Assembly (NCBI GenBank): GCA_937935205.1
Contig: CALGXU010000477.1
Location: 1-6,264, forward strand
DNA length: 6,264 nt
Reading direction: 5' to 3'
Origin: an uncultured Rothia sp.
GTDB lineage: Bacteria > Actinomycetota > Actinomycetes > Actinomycetales > Micrococcaceae
Position 1 is the first letter of the stretch. Every line of letters starts with the position of its first letter. This document shows positions 1 through 5,677 of the stretch, one piece after another. The translations under genes were made by a program, and so were the position numbers. The notes beneath the pieces were generated by a model, which made no database searches, had not been told where the DNA came from, and saw only the letters and a program-made list of their open reading frames with translations.

Positions 1-72
1 CGTCCGGGTGCGGCGGGTGCCCCTGCAGGAGCGGAGGAAGGGTATAGCGCCCCACCCACCCAGCCTCTGTAG
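1..72 (+). CDS. Possible C-terminal tail of an unidentified protein (partial)
   Basis: Frame 1 is open from the window edge to a TAG at 70-72 and would encode an Ala/Pro/Gly-rich tail ending in PPTQPL. This is a composition often seen at the disordered ends of actinobacterial proteins. A hairpin terminator begins about 60 bases further on, which fits a gene ending here. However, frame 2 is also open to a TGA at 158-160, and a minus-strand frame starting with ATG at 113 is open to the edge, so the assignment rests on context only. No domain can be recognised and no function is offered. Confidence 0.3.
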   Translation, partial: RPGAAGAPAGAEEGYSAPPTQPL

Positions 73-134
73 GAACGAGGACGATAACCGCCTTTCCAAG
101 CGGAACCGCGCATTCCACACGGAAGCAAAAGCTC

Positions 135-177
135 AACGTAAAGCCCTCGAGTCGTCATGACCCGAGGGCTTTACGTT
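135..177. terminator. Bidirectional hairpin terminator
   Basis: A perfect 15-bp inverted repeat, AACGTAAAGCCCTCG (135-149) against its complement at 163-177, encloses a 13-base loop. It lies just past the stop codon of the minus-strand hydrolase (186) and would also stop plus-strand transcription from the left. The AAA/TTT ends of the stem give short U-rich tracts in either direction, but neither side has a long U-run. Confidence 0.8.
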
Positions 178-185
178 TAGTCGAT

Positions 186-938
186 TTAGGCGTCAGAGCC
201 TTCCGCGGTGCCGGTCGCCTCCGCAACCTTCTGCGCACGAATACGCGGCTCCTGACCCTGCACCTTCACCTCCAGGAACTCGCCCACATGGCGAATCTCC
301 ATGGCGCTCACGCCGTGACCCACACCGGCGTACAGCACCTTAATGCCGTCGGTGTACTTGCGGATCCAGTCGTAGGTGTAGTTCACCATCTCCTGCGGGA
401 TGACGGGGTCTTCCTGATCGCGGCCGAAGAACACCGGCAGTTCGGTCTTCTTCAGCTCCTCATCCTTGAAGTACGGCGAATCAGAGTCCACCGCGTAGCC
501 GGACAGACCCACCACAGCGGCGAACTCGCCGGGAGCGTGACGCACCATCGACGTTGCGATGCCCATGCCCTGCGAGAAGCCCAGCAGGGTCACCGAAGCG
601 TACGGTTCACGGTTCGCGCGCACCCACTCCAGCACGTAGTCGCTCGCCTGCTCAATGGCGCGCTGGTCAGATTCGAGCTGCTGGTTCAGCGGGTACCACT
701 GGTAGCCGATAGCGTCTGCGGCAATGTAGGCGCCGGTCGAGTCCGCGGAGAACTGGGTGCCGACCGGCTGCGGTGCACGCATGGAGGCGTAGGTGAAGCC
801 CTCCTGCGGAAGGTGCGCCGCCAGGGACAGCAGGTCGTGCTCCTGGGAGCCGTAGCCGTGCAGCATGAGCACCAGGTGGGTGCCTGCGCGTTCGTTCTCG
901 GGGCGGGTGTATTCGACGACGTATTTGTTTTCGCTCAT
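186..938 (-). CDS. Phospholipase/carboxylesterase family serine hydrolase
   Basis: The 250-residue protein is an alpha/beta hydrolase of the phospholipase/carboxylesterase (Abhydrolase_2) family, cytoplasmic, with no signal peptide. HGYGS at 27-31 is the oxyanion-hole segment. The nucleophile elbow GFSQG places the catalytic Ser at 122. The acid is probably Asp177 in the EDPVIP segment, and the base is His208 in VGHGVS. The length is slightly above the 210-230 typical of the family because of a polar tail after about residue 228. Members hydrolyse short-chain carboxylic esters or lysophospholipids; the true substrate cannot be read from sequence. The ATG at 936-938 has no Shine-Dalgarno, but a -10 box (TAAGAT) ends six bases before it, so a leaderless message is likely. 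The gene is divergent from the TipA-like regulator across 94 bp, so the regulator may control it. A terminator follows the stop codon. Confidence 0.9.
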   Translation of the reverse strand: MSENKYVVEYTRPENERAGTHLVLMLHGYGSQEHDLLSLAAHLPQEGFTYASMRAPQPVGTQFSADSTGAYIAADAIGYQWYPLNQQLESDQRAIEQASDYVLEWVRANREPYASVTLLGFSQGMGIATSMVRHAPGEFAAVVGLSGYAVDSDSPYFKDEELKKTELPVFFGRDQEDPVIPQEMVNYTYDWIRKYTDGIKVLYAGVGHGVSAMEIRHVGEFLEVKVQGQEPRIRAQKVAEATGTAEGSDA

Positions 939-944
939 GCACCC

Positions 945-950
945 ATCTTA
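945..950 (-). promoter_or_regulatory. -10 box of the hydrolase gene (leaderless transcript)
   Basis: Read on the minus strand, TAAGAT fits the TANNNT consensus and is separated from the ATG by GGGTGC, which puts the transcription start on the A of the start codon. No convincing -35 hexamer was found at 16-18 bp upstream. No Shine-Dalgarno is present, in keeping with leaderless translation. Confidence 0.5.
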
Positions 951-995
951 GCGAGGACTGCCCCACAAACCTGCACCGCGGGTTCCGCCGCTAGC

Positions 996-1032
996 TTGAC
1001 CCTCACCTAACGTCAGGCTTTAGAGTGAAGCC
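996..1032 (+). promoter_or_regulatory. MerR-type promoter and operator of the TipA-like gene
   Basis: The -35 TTGACC (996-1001) and -10 TAGAGT (1021-1026) are separated by 19 bp. This is the over-long spacer typical of promoters activated by MerR-family proteins, which twist the DNA to realign the two boxes. The spacer carries an imperfect dyad CCTCACCT-A-ACGTCAGG (6 of 8 arm positions paired) with both arms between the boxes, the usual MerR site. Transcription would start at about 1033, the A of the ATG, so the message is leaderless. Autoregulation by the downstream protein is the natural inference. Confidence 0.75.
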
Positions 1033-1848
1033 ATGGACGCGAACATGACACCACCTGACGGGCACCATGAATACACCGTAGGAGAAGCAGCCTCATTGCA
1101 CGGGCTCACAGTCCGCACGCTACACCATTGGGAGCAGCGGGGCTTACTCAACCCGGCGCATGATGAGTTCAACGGGTACCGGTACTACACCGATGCAGAC
1201 CTTGAACGGATCACCGTCATCATGGGGTACCGCGCCATCGGCATGAGCCTTGACGCTATTGGCAACATACTGCAGGATCGGGCGAACAGCACCGAGCATC
1301 TGCTCGCTCAGCGGGATATGCTTCAACGCAAAATCGCCGCGTACGGGCGCATGCTTGAAACCATCGAACACCTTTTGGAGGACACCATGGCACCTAAAAA
1401 TGAGCAGCTCAGCGCTGCCGAAAAAGCAGAGATTATGGGTGAAGGGTTCAGCCTCGCCCACCAGCAGGAAGCGCAGGAGCGTTACGTGAAAACTGACGAC
1501 TGGGCTGAATACCAGCGCCGCACTGCCTCAATGGACCGTACTGACTGGCAGAACGGCAAACAGCAGATTGACGAGGTAGAACAGGCCCTCGTCGAGGCAT
1601 TCAACCGCGGCGTGCAGCCGGGCAGTGAGGAGGCGAACGCGCTCGCCGAGCAGCACCGCGCATCCCTGTTCTTCTTTGAGGTCACCCCCGCTAAGCACGC
1701 TATTCTAGCCCGCGGTTACGTTGAGGATGCCCGCTTCAAGGCGTACTACGAGAAGCTTGCGACCGGGCTCGCGGAGTGGTTGCGAGATGTCATTTACGAG
1801 AATGCTCGTGCACACGGTGTTGACCCGCAGGAAGCTAACTGGGGTTAA
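1033..1848 (+). CDS. TipA-like MerR-family regulator with TipAS ligand-binding domain
   Basis: The 271-residue protein is a ligand-responsive transcription factor. Residues 14-37 form the MerR helix-turn-helix (TVGEAASLHGLTVRTLHHWE), with the wing motif GYRYY at 48-52. Residues about 84-118 form the coiled-coil dimer helix, and about 130-262 the all-helical TipAS domain that in Streptomyces TipA captures thiopeptide antibiotics. The domain match is by pattern: AYY, the aromatic-rich FFFEVTP segment and the ARGYVEDARFKAYYEKLA segment lie in the expected order. There is no cysteine anywhere, and the position that should hold the thiopeptide-reactive Cys appears to be Val217. The ATG at 1033 is chosen because the promoter puts the transcript start there; ATG 1045 is an alternative. 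An internal ATG at 1387 with a strong Shine-Dalgarno would give a separate short form. A drug or amphipathic-ligand sensor is plausible, with the ligand unknown. The divergent hydrolase is the nearest candidate target. Confidence 0.88.
   Translation: MDANMTPPDGHHEYTVGEAASLHGLTVRTLHHWEQRGLLNPAHDEFNGYRYYTDADLERITVIMGYRAIGMSLDAIGNILQDRANSTEHLLAQRDMLQRKIAAYGRMLETIEHLLEDTMAPKNEQLSAAEKAEIMGEGFSLAHQQEAQERYVKTDDWAEYQRRTASMDRTDWQNGKQQIDEVEQALVEAFNRGVQPGSEEANALAEQHRASLFFFEVTPAKHAILARGYVEDARFKAYYEKLATGLAEWLRDVIYENARAHGVDPQEANWG
1377..1389 (+). promoter_or_regulatory. Internal ribosome binding site and start for a short TipAS-like product
   Basis: GGAGG at 1377-1381 sits five bases before an in-frame ATG at 1387-1389 (Met119). 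Initiation here would give a 153-residue protein containing the ligand-binding domain without the DNA-binding part. Streptomyces lividans tipA is known to make TipAL and the shorter TipAS from one gene by an internal start. Here the full-length start lacks a Shine-Dalgarno while the internal one has a near-ideal site, so the short form could be more abundant. It is an inference; the site could be a chance match in a Glu-Glu-Asp stretch. Confidence 0.6.
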
Positions 1849-1930
1849 ACTACCCGGGGTTAAACCTTTGGGCTGAAAATACCCAGTACCTAGGGGTGAG
1901 TAGCTGAGTGTGAAAGCTGAGCACGAAAAG

Positions 1931-1969
1931 ACGCCCGGCATTCCCCGTACTCAGGGGAATGCCGGGCGT
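1931..1969. terminator. Bidirectional terminator between convergent regulator genes
   Basis: A perfect 16-bp stem, ACGCCCGGCATTCCCC (1931-1946) paired with 1954-1969, closes a 7-base loop. AAAAG precedes it, giving a short U-run for minus-strand transcripts, and TT follows it. It lies between the TipA-like stop (1848) and the stop of the small MerR gene (2005), so it can end both transcripts. Confidence 0.85.
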
Positions 1970-2004
1970 TACATGCTGTATCTGCATGAAAACTAGATGG
2001 CTAT

Positions 2005-2355
2005 CTAGCGGGTGCCGTCGAGGTGACGGCGGTGCTCCTGAATACGGCGATCCAGGTGCTCAAGGTTCTGTTGCAACCCCGCAATCTCGTTTTCAATCTT
2101 TCGGCGGGCTCGCTCCATCACGTCGATGGAGAGCGCATGATCATCCGGATTGTCCAAGATTGTACGAATGTCGGCAAGACTCATGCCGGCCTGACGGCAG
2201 GTAGCAACAAACCGTGCAGCGGAGATAGACTCCGCATCAAAAATACGGGTTCCGTGAGCATCACGGGGCACAGCAATGAGCCCCTCTTTTTCGTAATACC
2301 GCAGGGCGTGGGTGCTCACCCCCAACTGCTCCGCTACCTCTTGAATACTTACCAC
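2005..2355 (-). CDS. Small MerR-family transcriptional regulator
   Basis: The protein has 116 residues. The MerR helix-turn-helix spans about 3-22 (IQEVAEQLGVSTHALRYYEK), followed by the characteristic EKEGLI and GTRIFD wing at 35-40, a second helical pair containing AGMSLADI (56-63), and a dimerisation coiled coil at about 75-112 rich in Arg, Glu and Gln. There is no dedicated ligand domain, as in the short MerR proteins that respond to aldehydes, oxidants or metals. The single Cys53 falls one residue away from where I expect the conserved reactive Cys of the NmlR/AdhR group, so that assignment is not secure. No cysteine pair for metal binding exists. The start is a GTG at 2353-2355; no Shine-Dalgarno is seen and a -10 box lies seven bases upstream, so the message is probably leaderless. 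No obvious target gene is adjacent apart from itself. Confidence 0.88.
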   Translation of the reverse strand: MVSIQEVAEQLGVSTHALRYYEKEGLIAVPRDAHGTRIFDAESISAARFVATCRQAGMSLADIRTILDNPDDHALSIDVMERARRKIENEIAGLQQNLEHLDRRIQEHRRHLDGTR

Positions 2356-2393
2356 AACTTCAATGCTATGGGGTTAGAGCAGGTCTAAAGCAA
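2356..2393 (-). promoter_or_regulatory. Candidate MerR-type promoter of the small regulator
   Basis: On the minus strand a weak -35 TTGCTT (2393-2388) and -10 TAGCAT (2368-2363) are 19 bp apart, the spacing expected for MerR control. A dyad TTAGA-N5-TCTAA (2374-2388) lies in the upstream half of the spacer rather than centred, which is less typical. The -10 ends seven bases before the GTG, predicting a leaderless or near-leaderless message. The -35 matches the consensus in only three positions. Confidence 0.4.
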
Positions 2394-2524
2394 ACCGAGA
2401 ACCATTACCTTCCAGTGCAACAGGAGGCTACTTCCGCGGCATCTCGCGGCGGTTTCAAAAGCGCCTCAAAACCCGGAAAATATTCCCTGACTTGGCACAA
2501 CACTCTTCGAGAAGGTGCAAAGAA

Positions 2525-2559
2525 ACGCCGGGTGCTCACATCATATGAGCACCCGGCGT
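2525..2559 (-). terminator. Terminator of the metY-metX unit
   Basis: A perfect 14-bp stem, ACGCCGGGTGCTCA (2525-2538) with 2546-2559, closes a 7-base loop. On the minus strand it is followed by TTTCTTTG, a U-rich tract suited to intrinsic termination. It lies about 165 bases past the metX stop codon, and no other minus-strand gene intervenes. Confidence 0.8.
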
Positions 2560-2568
2560 CTCCTTATC

Positions 2569-2589
2569 TAACCTTTAGGGTGAAGGTTA
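2569..2589. repeat. Inverted repeat TAACCTT-N7-AAGGTTA
   Basis: A perfect 7-bp dyad (2569-2575 and 2583-2589) separated by seven bases lies just upstream, in metX transcript sense, of the main terminator. It could be an accessory hairpin in the metX 3' region, or a protein-binding site, since the arms resemble MerR-family half-sites. No well-spaced -35/-10 pair surrounds it in either direction. Confidence 0.45.
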
Positions 2590-2724
2590 ATTCTCGGTGG
2601 GCGGAAGAACCTGTGAAGACACTATCTGCCCGCCCGAAAATTACCGGCACTTAGGTGGCACCAACAGCATCCAGAGGGCACAATCAACGCCCCGTGGATG
2701 AACATCCCGTGGCTGCACGCGATT

Positions 2725-4038
2725 CTAGCGGGCCACCGTAGCGTACAGGCGAGTCATCGAGTCCAGCGCCTCACGCTCACGCTGCGCCTCACTCGGGGTA
2801 GCGGATTCATCTTCAACGCCGAGGGCACGCGCCAGAATCTTCTCCACCTGCTTCGCCTCAATCAAGAAGCCGTCATGGCCGTGGTTCGACTCGATAATGT
2901 CCACGGGCACCGGGGTGGGCAACGCCTCCGCCAGGCGGTGCGACTCATGCGGGAAGAACAGACGGTCCGTGTTCACCGCCGCAATCGTCCACTCACAATC
3001 GGTGTGCGCCAGCGCCTGCGCCAGGGTGCCGCGGCCACGCGCCACGTCATGCGAAATCAGCGCCTCGTTCACTGCAAGGTAGCTGTTCGGGTCAAAGCGC
3101 TCAACCAGCTTGGCGCCGTGGTGGTCCAGGTAGCTTTCGATGGCGTAGCGGCCACGCGGCTCACCCAGCGAGCCGCCCACGGTGCTTTCGCCACGGTTCT
3201 CTTCGCGGCCGAAGCGGTGCTCCAGCTCGGCAGGGCTGCGGTAGGTGGTGTGTGCGATACGGCGAGCCAAGGCGAGTCCTGCGGTCGGCGCGGGACCGGC
3301 ATAGTAGTCGCCGCCGGCGAAGTTCGCGTCCGAACGAATCGCGATGTTCTGGGTGTGAGCCCACGAAATCTGCTCCGCCGTAGCCGAAGGGCCGGAGGCG
3401 ATGACCGCACATCCGCGCACCAGCTCGGGGTTGGTTGCCGCCCACTCCAGGGCGCGAGCGCCACCGAGGGAGCCACCAATGACGTAGCGGAAGCTGGTCA
3501 CGCCCAGGGCACGTGCCAGGCGTGCTTCAGCGCGCACAGAGTCGCGGATGCTCACCTGCGGGAAGCGGGAACCCCAGTGCTCACCGGCGCCCGGGTAGCC
3601 CTCCGGGATGATGCTTGCAGGTCCGGTCGATCCGTAGCAGCCACCCAGAATATTGGGGGCAATGACGAAGTAGCGGTTGGTGTCCACGACCGAGCCGGGG
3701 CCCACGATGCCTTCCCACCAGCCGTCGGATTCGATAGCGCGAATCAGCGGGGCGGGCATATCCGGGGTGGGTACACCGCGGGAGACATGCGTGTCACCGG
3801 TGAGCGCATGCAGGATCAGGATGGCGTTATCGCCGGCCTCGTTGAGGGTGCCCCATGTTTCGTAGCCGATAGTGACCTGCGGCAGGGTCACGCCGGATTC
3901 GAGCTCCAGGTCGCCGATGTTCAGCTGACGCAGGTAGCCTTGCGCTTCCGGGTGCTCGCGCTGAGTTCCCGCCACGGGGATGGGCGCGGTGACAGGCTGG
4001 TTGATAGTGCCGGGCTGGGTAGTGCTCTGGGCGGTCAT
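2725..4038 (-). CDS. metX: Homoserine O-acetyltransferase
   Basis: The enzyme transfers acetyl from acetyl-CoA to L-homoserine, giving O-acetyl-L-homoserine, the committed step towards methionine; it acts in the cytoplasm. The 437-residue alpha/beta hydrolase-fold protein carries the MetX signatures GYETWGTL (58-65), LHALTGDTHV (76-85) and NILGGCYGSTGP (129-140). The nucleophile elbow GGSLGG contains Ser190. The triad is completed by Asp358 (NTDRLFFP) and His388 in the GHDGFL motif. Family members are usually 370-400 residues; the excess is an N-terminal polar stretch of about 30 residues and a short C-terminal tail. The ATG at 4036-4038 is chosen because GAAGGG lies seven bases upstream; an upstream in-frame TTG at 4116 has no such support. 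The gene follows metY on the same strand with a 188-base gap containing a terminator-like hairpin. I saw no clear promoter or second riboswitch in that gap, so it is probably expressed by read-through. O-succinylation is a less likely alternative given the MetY partner. Confidence 0.95.
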   Translation of the reverse strand: MTAQSTTQPGTINQPVTAPIPVAGTQREHPEAQGYLRQLNIGDLELESGVTLPQVTIGYETWGTLNEAGDNAILILHALTGDTHVSRGVPTPDMPAPLIRAIESDGWWEGIVGPGSVVDTNRYFVIAPNILGGCYGSTGPASIIPEGYPGAGEHWGSRFPQVSIRDSVRAEARLARALGVTSFRYVIGGSLGGARALEWAATNPELVRGCAVIASGPSATAEQISWAHTQNIAIRSDANFAGGDYYAGPAPTAGLALARRIAHTTYRSPAELEHRFGREENRGESTVGGSLGEPRGRYAIESYLDHHGAKLVERFDPNSYLAVNEALISHDVARGRGTLAQALAHTDCEWTIAAVNTDRLFFPHESHRLAEALPTPVPVDIIESNHGHDGFLIEAKQVEKILARALGVEDESATPSEAQREREALDSMTRLYATVAR

Positions 4039-4045
4039 GGGGGTT

Positions 4046-4051
4046 CCCTTC
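4046..4051 (-). promoter_or_regulatory. Ribosome binding site that fixes the metX start
   Basis: On the minus strand GAAGGG stands seven bases before the ATG at 4038. It decides between this start and the TTG 26 codons upstream, which would add a Pro/Thr-rich segment with no family counterpart. Confidence 0.7.
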
Positions 4052-4170
4052 ACTGGGTTGGCCGGCGAGGTGGTGCCGGGTGTGAGCGGGTACTCGTCTG
4101 TGGGTAGAAGGAGCAACGGGTTGGGCGGCTCAGCGCCGCGCGCTCATGAAATGCTCCGTAACGGGGAATC

Positions 4171-4212
4171 CGCAGGTGGACCGATAAGCCGTAGCTTACC
4201 GGTCCACCTGCG
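4171..4212 (-). terminator. Hairpin between metY and metX with UACG tetraloop
   Basis: Two 19-base arms (4171-4189 and 4194-4212) enclose four bases. The one imperfect position (4184 with 4199) is an A-C mismatch in a plus-strand RNA but a U-G wobble in the minus-strand RNA. In the minus sense the loop is C(UACG)G, the exceptionally stable UNCG type. Both details say the structure works in the metY transcript. It begins 14 bases past the metY stop. The bases after the stem (GATTCCCCG) are not a good U-run, so it may terminate only in part, or act as an mRNA stabiliser or processing site. Confidence 0.75.
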
Positions 4213-4226
4213 GGTTACATCACCGT

Positions 4227-5573
4227 TTAGGAGAGGGTGTCAAAGCCCAGCTGCAGGTCGGCGAGAATATCGTCGATGTTCTCAATACCGACTGCCAGGC
4301 GGACGAAGTTCGGGTACACGCCAATCTTCTCCAGCTCCTCAGTGGAAAGCTGAGCGTGGGTGGTGGAGGCGGGGTGAATCACGAGCGAGCGCACGTCACC
4401 GATGTTCGCCACGTTGGAGTGCAACTTCAGTGCGTCAACGAAGTTGCGGGTCTGCTCCAGGGTTGCGTCCTTGAGGGTGAAGCCGAGCACCGCGCCGGGG
4501 CCCTTGGGCAGGTACTTCTGTGCACGCTCGTACCAGGGGGAGGATTCCACGCCAGCCCAGATGACCTTCTCGACCTGCGGGTTTGCTTCGAGCCAGTGGG
4601 CGACCTTGGTGGCGTTCTCAATGTGGCGTTCGATGCGCAGGGAGAGAGTCTCCAGACCGATGCCGATGTTGAAGGCGTTGGTCGGGGAGATGGCGGCGCC
4701 GGTGTCACGCAGCAGGGAGACGCGCGCCTTCAGGATGTAGGAGAGGTTCGCGCCGAATGCGGAGTCCTTGCCCAGGTCGCGTGCGTAGACCAGGCCGTGG
4801 TAGCCGGGGGCGGGCTGGTTGAACTTGGGGAACTTCTCGGGGTCTGCACCGTAGTCGAAGTTACCGGAGTCAACGATCACGCCGCCGATGGAGGTGCCGT
4901 GGCCACCCAGGTACTTGGTGGCGGAGTGGACGACCACGTCCGCGCCGTGTTCGATGGGGCGCAGCAGGTAGGGGGTGGGTACGGTGTTGTCCACGATCAG
5001 AGGCACGCCGTTTTCGTGTGCAATTGCGGCGATGGGCTCGATGTCGAGCACGTCGTTGCGGGGGTTGGGCACGGACTCGCCGTAGAAGAGCTTGGTGTTG
5101 GGGCGAACGGCGGCGCGCCATGCGTCCAGGTCGTCCGGGTCCTCAACGAAGGTGGTTTCGATGCCGAGGTCGGCGAGGGTGTACTTGAGCAGGTTGTAGG
5201 TGCCGCCGTACACGGAGGGGGAGGCAACAATGTGGTCGCCGGCGCCGGCAATGTTCAGGATTGCGTAGGTGATAGCTGCCTGGCCGGATGCCAGCAGCAG
5301 CGCGCCAACGCCGCCTTCCAGGGAAGCGATACGGTTTTCGATGACTTCCTGGGTGGGGTTGTTGAGGCGGGTGTAAATGGGGCCCAGCTCGGCGAGGGCG
5401 AAACGGTTCGCTGCCTGCTCGGCACTTTCAAAGACGAAAGAGGTGGTCTGGTAGATAGGTAGTGCCCGAGCTCCCGTTGCGGCATCCGGCGCCTGACCTG
5501 CGTGGATCTGGCGGGTTTCGAACTTCCAACCGGCGGGGTTGGCGGGAGTCGGGACGGTAGTGTTGTTGCTCAT
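4227..5573 (-). CDS. metY: O-acetylhomoserine sulfhydrylase (aminocarboxypropyltransferase)
   Basis: The PLP-dependent enzyme of the Cys/Met metabolism family converts O-acetyl-L-homoserine and sulfide to L-homocysteine and acetate, directly using the MetX product. The 448 residues match the family's usual 430-445. Seen in order: ETRQIHAGQ (19-27), LPIYQTTSFVF (38-48), YTRLNNPT (67-74, with the phosphate-binding Tyr and Arg), SGQAA (96-100, cofactor phosphate loop), Asp195 in VDNT, and Lys220 in SATKYLGGHG, which forms the Schiff base with PLP. The C-terminal FVRLAVGIENIDDILADL (423-440) is the family's typical end. The ATG at 5571-5573 has AGGAGA seven bases upstream; a longer in-frame reading from 5696 would start inside the riboswitch and is rejected. 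The gene is first in the metY-metX unit, under the SAM-IV leader, and should be repressed when SAM is plentiful. Cystathionine gamma-synthase is a relative, but the length and the metX neighbour favour MetY. Confidence 0.95.
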   Translation of the reverse strand: MSNNTTVPTPANPAGWKFETRQIHAGQAPDAATGARALPIYQTTSFVFESAEQAANRFALAELGPIYTRLNNPTQEVIENRIASLEGGVGALLLASGQAAITYAILNIAGAGDHIVASPSVYGGTYNLLKYTLADLGIETTFVEDPDDLDAWRAAVRPNTKLFYGESVPNPRNDVLDIEPIAAIAHENGVPLIVDNTVPTPYLLRPIEHGADVVVHSATKYLGGHGTSIGGVIVDSGNFDYGADPEKFPKFNQPAPGYHGLVYARDLGKDSAFGANLSYILKARVSLLRDTGAAISPTNAFNIGIGLETLSLRIERHIENATKVAHWLEANPQVEKVIWAGVESSPWYERAQKYLPKGPGAVLGFTLKDATLEQTRNFVDALKLHSNVANIGDVRSLVIHPASTTHAQLSTEELEKIGVYPNFVRLAVGIENIDDILADLQLGFDTLS

Positions 5574-5677
5574 GCTTGGCTCTCCTAAGGGGATAGTTAG
5601 GGGGCCGCATGCCGAGCGGTACAGGAATCGTCGTCGAATAATCCTGTCACGATTGATGTACCGGATTCGGTCACATC
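5574..5677 (-). promoter_or_regulatory. Expression platform of the SAM-IV riboswitch with metY ribosome binding site
   Basis: Between the aptamer and the metY ATG the RNA can form a bulged hairpin GATGT-ACCG/CGGT-ACATC (5677-5655), a stem ACAGGA/TCCTGT (5647-5642 with 5626-5621), and a competing, crossing pairing AATCGT/ACGATT (5654-5649 with 5631-5626). A final stem CCTAA/TTAGG (5601-5597 with 5588-5584) takes in the first three bases of the Shine-Dalgarno AGGAGA (5586-5581), which stands seven bases before the ATG. No stem is followed by a U-run, so control at translation initiation is more likely than termination. Which pairings change on SAM binding is not decided here. Confidence 0.5.

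Larger units (their letters stand above)
2394..2724. other. Gene-free stretch between the small MerR gene and metX
   Basis: I see no credible gene here. A plus-strand frame from a GTG at 2415 to 2654 is open, but it runs straight through the hairpin at 2525-2559 and has no recognisable protein character. The stretch contains that terminator, a separate inverted repeat at 2569-2589, and a 7-bp direct repeat CCCGTGG (2691-2697 and 2706-2712) just past the metX stop codon. It is largely the 3' untranslated region of metX. Confidence 0.6.

Noticed and set aside
288..1010. Long open frame opposite the hydrolase gene
   Set aside because: It is His/Val/Arg-rich shadow coding of the antisense of a clear hydrolase, with no domain character or ribosome binding site.
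1841..1865. Direct repeat GGGGTTAAAC around the TipA-like stop codon
   Set aside because: It is only two copies, 15 bases apart, with no partner or known role; probably a local duplication or chance.
2415..2654. Small plus-strand open frame with GTG start in the gap before metX
   Set aside because: It runs through a strong terminator hairpin (2525-2559), lacks a well-placed ribosome binding site and shows no protein-like pattern.
2698..4107. 469-codon plus-strand open frame opposite metX
   Set aside because: It is an antisense shadow of metX, which carries all the catalytic motifs; its own composition is Arg/Gly/Val/Ala-biased without family features.
4039..4116. N-terminal extension of metX from a TTG
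   Set aside because: There is no ribosome binding site and no family counterpart, whereas the ATG at 4038 has GAAGGG at a seven-base spacing.
4356..5462. 368-codon plus-strand open frame opposite metY
   Set aside because: It is a Gly/Val-rich antisense shadow of metY, caused by high GC at third codon positions.
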